Source: Thauera sp. (GTDB lineage Bacteria; Pseudomonadota; Gammaproteobacteria; Burkholderiales; Rhodocyclaceae). From it: a DNA stretch of 33,376 nt. The DNA lies in the NCBI GenBank assembly GCA_030603925.1, contig JAUVWV010000005.1, positions 1 through 33,376 of the forward strand. The letters run 5' to 3'. This document shows, piece by piece, positions 28,829 to 33,376 of the stretch; position 1 is the stretch's first letter, and each line of letters opens with the position of its first letter. A program made the position numbers and the translations under genes. The notes beneath the pieces were generated by a model that worked only from the letters and a program-made list of their open reading frames with translations, made no database searches and was not told the origin of the DNA.

Positions 28829-29305
28829 ATGTTCGATTTTGGTTTTTCTGAGCTGCTGCTGATCGCACTGGTGGCACTCGTGGTGGTCGGGCCGGAGCGC
28901 CTGCCGAAGGTGGCGCGCACCGCCGGGCATCTGCTCGGGCGCCTGCAGCGCTATGTCGGCGACGTGAAGTCCGACATTCAGCGGGAAATGCAGCTGGAGG
29001 ATCTGAAGAAGCTCCAGCAGCAGGTCGAGCAGCAGGCACGCGACCTCGAAAGCTCGCTGCGCGGTCAGGTGGCCAGCGTCGAGGCCGATCTGGGCAAGAC
29101 CGCGGCGGAAGTGCGCGAAGCGGTCGTCCCGGAGACCCCCGCGGTGTCCAGCGGCAGCAGCCTGCTGGCCGGCGAGACCCCCGCGGCGGCCCCCGCGCCG
29201 GAGGGCGTGAGCGCGCCCGAACCGGCCGCTGCGCCCGACGCGCAACTTGAACTTGGGCTCGATCCGGCCGCGGCGCCGGTCAGGCAACCGGTGGAGAAGG
29301 CATGA
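28829..29305 (+). CDS. tatB: Twin-arginine translocase subunit TatB
   Basis: TatB forms the substrate receptor with TatC. The 158-residue protein has the N-terminal membrane helix FSELLLIALVALVVVGPERLP with the TatB-type GPERLP hinge. An amphipathic and coiled-coil region follows (about residues 25-90, with QREMQLEDLKKLQQQVEQQ), then a low-complexity Ala/Pro-rich tail. The GPERLP motif and longer helix distinguish it from tatA. The end overlaps the tatC start by 4 bases (ATGA). Confidence 0.94.
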   Translation: MFDFGFSELLLIALVALVVVGPERLPKVARTAGHLLGRLQRYVGDVKSDIQREMQLEDLKKLQQQVEQQARDLESSLRGQVASVEADLGKTAAEVREAVVPETPAVSSGSSLLAGETPAAAPAPEGVSAPEPAAAPDAQLELGLDPAAAPVRQPVEKA

Positions 29306-30108
29306 GCAGCGCCGCACAGGAAACCTTCATCTCCCACCTGGTCGAACTGCGTGACCGCCTGATCCGGGCGGTGGTCGCGGTGCTGGTGGTGTTCGTCTGC
29401 CTGATGCCCTGGGCGGGCGACATCTACGACCTGCTCGCCCTGCCGATGATGCAGACCCTGCCGGAAGGCACGCACATGATCGCCACCGGGGTGGTGACGC
29501 CCTTCTTCGTGCCGGTGAAGGTCACCCTGATGGTGTCCTTCGTGCTCGCCCTGCCCATCGTGCTCTACCAGGCCTGGTCCTTCATTGCCCCCGGGCTTTA
29601 CGCACACGAGCGCCGCATGGCGATTCCGCTGGTGCTCGGCACCACGGTGCTGTTCATCATCGGCATGGCGTTCTGCTATTTCTTCGTCTTCGGCATGGTG
29701 TTCAAGTTCATCGCCGAGTTTGCGCCGAAGAGCATCGTGCCTGCGCCGGACATCGAGCAGTACCTGTCCTTCGTGATGACCCTGTTCCTCGCCTTCGGCC
29801 TGACCTTCGAGGTGCCGGTGGTGGTCATCGTGCTGGTCAAGGCGGGGGTGGTCAGCCTGGAGAAGCTTCGCGAGGCACGCCCCTACGTGATCGTCGGCGC
29901 CTTCGTGATCGCAGCCATCGTCACGCCGCCGGACGTCATCTCGCAGTTCATGCTCGCGGTGCCGATGTGCCTGCTCTATGAACTCGGCTTGGTGCTGGCG
30001 CGCTTCGTTGCGAAGCCGGTGCCGGCGTCGGACTACGCTCCGCCCAGCGAGGCCGAAATGGATCGCGAACTCGATCGCATCGAAGGTTCGGAGCGCGGCG
30101 AGAAGTAG
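29302..30108 (+). CDS. tatC: Twin-arginine translocase subunit TatC
   Basis: TatC is the six-helix inner-membrane protein that recognises twin-arginine signal peptides. The 268-residue protein starts with the conserved FISHLVELRDRLIRA and has typical segments MVSFVLALPIVLYQAWSFIA, PGLYAHERR and FGLTFEVPVVVIVLVKAGVV, plus the block PYVIVGAFVIAAIVTPPDVI. The cytoplasmic C-terminal tail is acidic and basic mixed (SEAEMDRELDRIEGSERGEK). It is the last gene of the his-hinT-tat unit and converges on the protease gene. Confidence 0.97.
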   Translation: MSSAAQETFISHLVELRDRLIRAVVAVLVVFVCLMPWAGDIYDLLALPMMQTLPEGTHMIATGVVTPFFVPVKVTLMVSFVLALPIVLYQAWSFIAPGLYAHERRMAIPLVLGTTVLFIIGMAFCYFFVFGMVFKFIAEFAPKSIVPAPDIEQYLSFVMTLFLAFGLTFEVPVVVIVLVKAGVVSLEKLREARPYVIVGAFVIAAIVTPPDVISQFMLAVPMCLLYELGLVLARFVAKPVPASDYAPPSEAEMDRELDRIEGSERGEK

Positions 30109-30163
30109 TGCGGCGTACCGGCGGCGCTCGCGGCCTCGACAGCCTGCGGTGCGCCGGGTGTGC

Positions 30164-31336
<1,173 letters not shown>

Positions 31337-31402
31337 AATATGCTCTAGGGCCGGACGGCGCGGTGCCGTCGGCAAGGGGTCGGAACGAAGGACGGAGACG
31401 GC

Positions 31403-32149
31403 ATGCAACTCAGCGCACTGCAGACATACCTTGACGAACTGCTCGAAGTCTCGCGCCTACGCGATTATTGCCCAAACGGTTTGCAAGTGGAAGGACGCCC
31501 CGAGGTCCGCCGCGTGCTGTGCGGTGTGACGGCGAGCCAGGCCTTGCTCGACCGTGCAGTGGACGGCCGCTTCGATGCCGTGCTGGTCCATCACGGCTAC
31601 TTCTGGAAGGGCGAGGACGGGCGGATCACCGGCATTCGCCGGCAGCGTCTGGCGACCTTGCTGAAGCACGACATCAGCCTGCTTGCCTATCATCTGCCGC
31701 TCGACGCGCATGCCGAACTGGGCAACAACGCGCAACTGGGCCGTCTGATGGGCTGGATGCCGACGGGGCGTTTTGCCGATCAGGAGCTGGGCTGGCTGGG
31801 CGAACTGGCGCAGGCCGAGCCGGCCGCCCAGCTGGCGCGGTCGGTGGCCGCACGGCTGGGGCGCGATCCGCTGCTGATCGGTGACGAGAAACGCGCGGTG
31901 AAGCGGGTAGCGTGGTGTACCGGTGGCGCGCAGGGCTATTTCGAGCAGGCCATCCTGGCCGGGGCCGACCTCTACGTTTCGGGCGAGATCTCGGAGCAGA
32001 CCGTGCATCTGGCACGCGAGTCCGGGGTGCCGTATCTGGCTGCCGGCCATCATGCCACCGAGCGCTACGGGGTGAAGGCGCTGGCCCGGCATCTGGCCGG
32101 CGAATTCGGCCTGGAGGCGGAGTTTGTCGATCTCGACAATCCGGTCTAG
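31403..32149 (+). CDS. Nif3-like dinuclear metal-centre protein
   Basis: This 248-residue Nif3/YbgI family member (DUF34) is a widely conserved metal-binding protein; some members act as GTP cyclohydrolase I type 2-like or NAD-related proteins, but the role here is not known. Metal-site residues are visible: His63-His64 in [10 protein letters not shown], Asp101 in [14 protein letters not shown], and the C-terminal histidine and glutamate in [15 protein letters not shown] lies shortly before ATG 31403. It is divergent from the protease across 66 bases. In relatives a Nif3 gene often precedes petABC; here a minus-strand FimV-like gene follows instead. Confidence 0.92.
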   Translation: MQLSALQTYLDELLEVSRLRDYCPNGLQVEGRPEVRRVLCGVTASQALLDRAVDGRFDAVLVHHGYFWKGEDGRITGIRRQRLATLLKHDISLLAYHLPLDAHAELGNNAQLGRLMGWMPTGRFADQELGWLGELAQAEPAAQLARSVAARLGRDPLLIGDEKRAVKRVAWCTGGAQGYFEQAILAGADLYVSGEISEQTVHLARESGVPYLAAGHHATERYGVKALARHLAGEFGLEAEFVDLDNPV

Positions 32150-32225
32150 GCATCGAAACACGCCATGCCGTTCGCCTCGACAGCTTCAGCCCGAACGGAA
32201 CGGTGCTTGATCGCCGGCTTCCGGC

Positions 32226-33376
32226 TCAGGCAGGCGGCCGGTCATCGGTGGGGCGATAGCGGCCCAGTTCGATCTCCAGTACGGCCGCCAGGGTCAGCAG
32301 TTCGTCGATGACGGTCAGCGGGAAGCCCTGCCGGGTGCCGTCGCGGTTGTCGCGGATCAGCTTCTCCAGGTAGGCCTGGCATGCCACGGTGCCCCAGCTG
32401 CGGCACAGCTGGTCGACGACGTGCGGCATGTCCTCGACGTGGTGGCGCGCGGCGCGCGCCTCGTCATAGCTGTCCCAGGTGACGGTGGTGACGTTGAAGG
32501 TCTTGTTCAGCTGGCGCGACAGTCCGTCGAATTCGGCGCGCATGCCGGCTGCGCGATACACGTCGAGCAGCTTCAGCCAAGGCTTGATGGCCTGGCGTGG
32601 GTTGCTGCGGATGAATTCCGCCAGGGTCTCCGCGGCGCCCTGCACGCGACCGAAGCTCATCATGATCTCGGCAAGTTCGACGGCGGACTCGTGCTCCTCG
32701 ATCGTCTCCTCATGCACCGTAATCGGGGTGGCTGCGGCCTGCGGCAGGGAGGGTGCGGCCCAGTCATAGTCGGGCGTGGCGGTTTCGGTCTGCGGTGTGC
32801 TCGTCTCGGGGGTCAGCGTCTGCTCGCCGCGTGCGGGTTCTAGGCCGGCCGTGGCTAGGGCCTCGGCCGGCCATGCGCCTGTGGCGTGGGGCGTGGCATT
32901 CTCGCGCGCCGCCTGCTCGGCCTGCAGACGCTGCGCGCGGCGGCGCTGCAGCGTCTGCAGGCCGAGTAGGGCTGCGACCACGGCGGCGAACAGCAGCAGG
33001 TAAGTCAGCCAGCCCGGCGCGCTGCGGGCGCGCTGGGTGTCCGGTACGCGCGTGGTGGGCACACCGTCTGCGTCGGGTGGCGCGGTGGGCGCGGCGCCAG
33101 CGGGCCGGGTGGGCAGGTCCGTGCCGAGCTGGCTTGCGCGCTCGATCAAGCTGGCCTGCAGGCGTTCGAGTTCGCGGATGCGCTCGAGCAGGTCGAGCTG
33201 CGCCTGGATGCTGCGATCGAGCGCCGCCACCAGTTCGCGCTCGCGCGCCATCATTGCTGCGCCCGGGCCGTCGGCGGGCTCTGGTCGGGCGCTTGCGGAC
33301 GTGTCGGTATCGCCTTCCACTACCAGCCGGTCGCTTTCCACGCGGGGCGTTGCGCTCGGCGCCGGCGCCGGGGCGG
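32226..33376 (-). CDS. FimV-like membrane protein, N-terminus outside the window
   Basis: At least 383 residues of a protein whose start lies beyond base 33376: the frame is open to the edge with a Pro/Ala-rich stretch (APAPAPSATPRVESDRL). From the N-terminal side come a predicted coiled coil (ARERELVAALDRSIQAQLDL onward), a Pro-rich linker and one membrane helix (GWLTYLLLFAAVVAALLGLQ). A long acidic Thr/Pro-rich cytoplasmic linker follows. The C-terminal domain has TPR-like helices (VELAEIMMSFGRVQGAAETL, then IRSNPRQAIKPWLKLLDVYR). This is the general layout of FimV/TspA family proteins, which organise type IV pili or polar complexes. The C-terminal domain differs from the classic FimV end, so the assignment is tentative. 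Confidence 0.65.
   Translation of the reverse strand, partial: APAPAPSATPRVESDRLVVEGDTDTSASARPEPADGPGAAMMARERELVAALDRSIQAQLDLLERIRELERLQASLIERASQLGTDLPTRPAGAAPTAPPDADGVPTTRVPDTQRARSAPGWLTYLLLFAAVVAALLGLQTLQRRRAQRLQAEQAARENATPHATGAWPAEALATAGLEPARGEQTLTPETSTPQTETATPDYDWAAPSLPQAAATPITVHEETIEEHESAVELAEIMMSFGRVQGAAETLAEFIRSNPRQAIKPWLKLLDVYRAAGMRAEFDGLSRQLNKTFNVTTVTWDSYDEARAARHHVEDMPHVVDQLCRSWGTVACQAYLEKLIRDNRDGTRQGFPLTVIDELLTLAAVLEIELGRYRPTDDRPPA

Noticed and set aside
32167-32207. Inverted repeat CCGTTCG/CGAACGG after the Nif3 gene as a terminator
   Set aside because: The stem is 7 bp with a long loop and no T-run follows on either strand.

Overview
The window is about 33 kb of high-GC, gene-dense chromosomal DNA from a Gram-negative bacterium. 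Gene content and order suggest a betaproteobacterium, probably a Rhodocyclales member near Thauera, Azoarcus or Aromatoleum. The pointers are phoH-ybeY-corC-lnt, glyQS-gmhB-plsC, mla-ABC2-bolA-murA-his-hinT-tatABC, a short-form HisG and a polyhydroxyalkanoate phasin. This assignment is inference; there is no rRNA in the window to confirm it. I see no tRNA, insertion sequence, prophage or CRISPR array.

Layout. (1) 1-3787, plus strand: phoH (5' end missing), ybeY with an extra N-terminal domain, corC/ybeX and lnt. (2) 3867-8229, plus: glyQ, glyS, gmhB and plsC. (3) 8336-12258, minus: phasin, enoyl-CoA hydratase, lptA, an interrupted lptC, a kdsC-like remnant and kdsD. (4) 12492-19558, plus: mlaFEDACB, an ABC-2 exporter pair, a BolA-family gene and murA, followed by an HI0933-type flavoprotein. 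(5) rnk on minus, convergent with the flavoprotein. (6) 21395-30108, plus: hisG-hisD, then hisC inverted on the minus strand, then hisBHAFIE-hinT-tatABC. (7) An HtrA/DegS-like protease (minus) divergent from a Nif3-family gene (plus), then a FimV-like membrane protein (minus) running off the window.

Most genes serve the cell envelope (lipoprotein acylation, phospholipid synthesis and transport, heptose and KDO supply, LPS transport, murein precursor synthesis, Tat export, periplasmic proteolysis), histidine synthesis, or translation and RNA quality control. Many neighbours overlap by ATGA or TGATG junctions, which suggests translational coupling.

I found no wholly new system. The departures from expected architecture are: (a) the kdsD-lptA locus, where kdsC is reduced to a short ORF resembling its 5' end, lptC has an in-frame amber at codon 9, and lptB/rpoN are not next to lptA; (b) hisC inverted inside an otherwise collinear his cluster, with a pair of inverted REP-like elements at the hisD-hisC junction; (c) an intrinsic-terminator-like hairpin between tatA and tatB; (d) a strong terminator-like hairpin in the rnk leader; (e) a roughly 90-residue N-terminal extension on YbeY.
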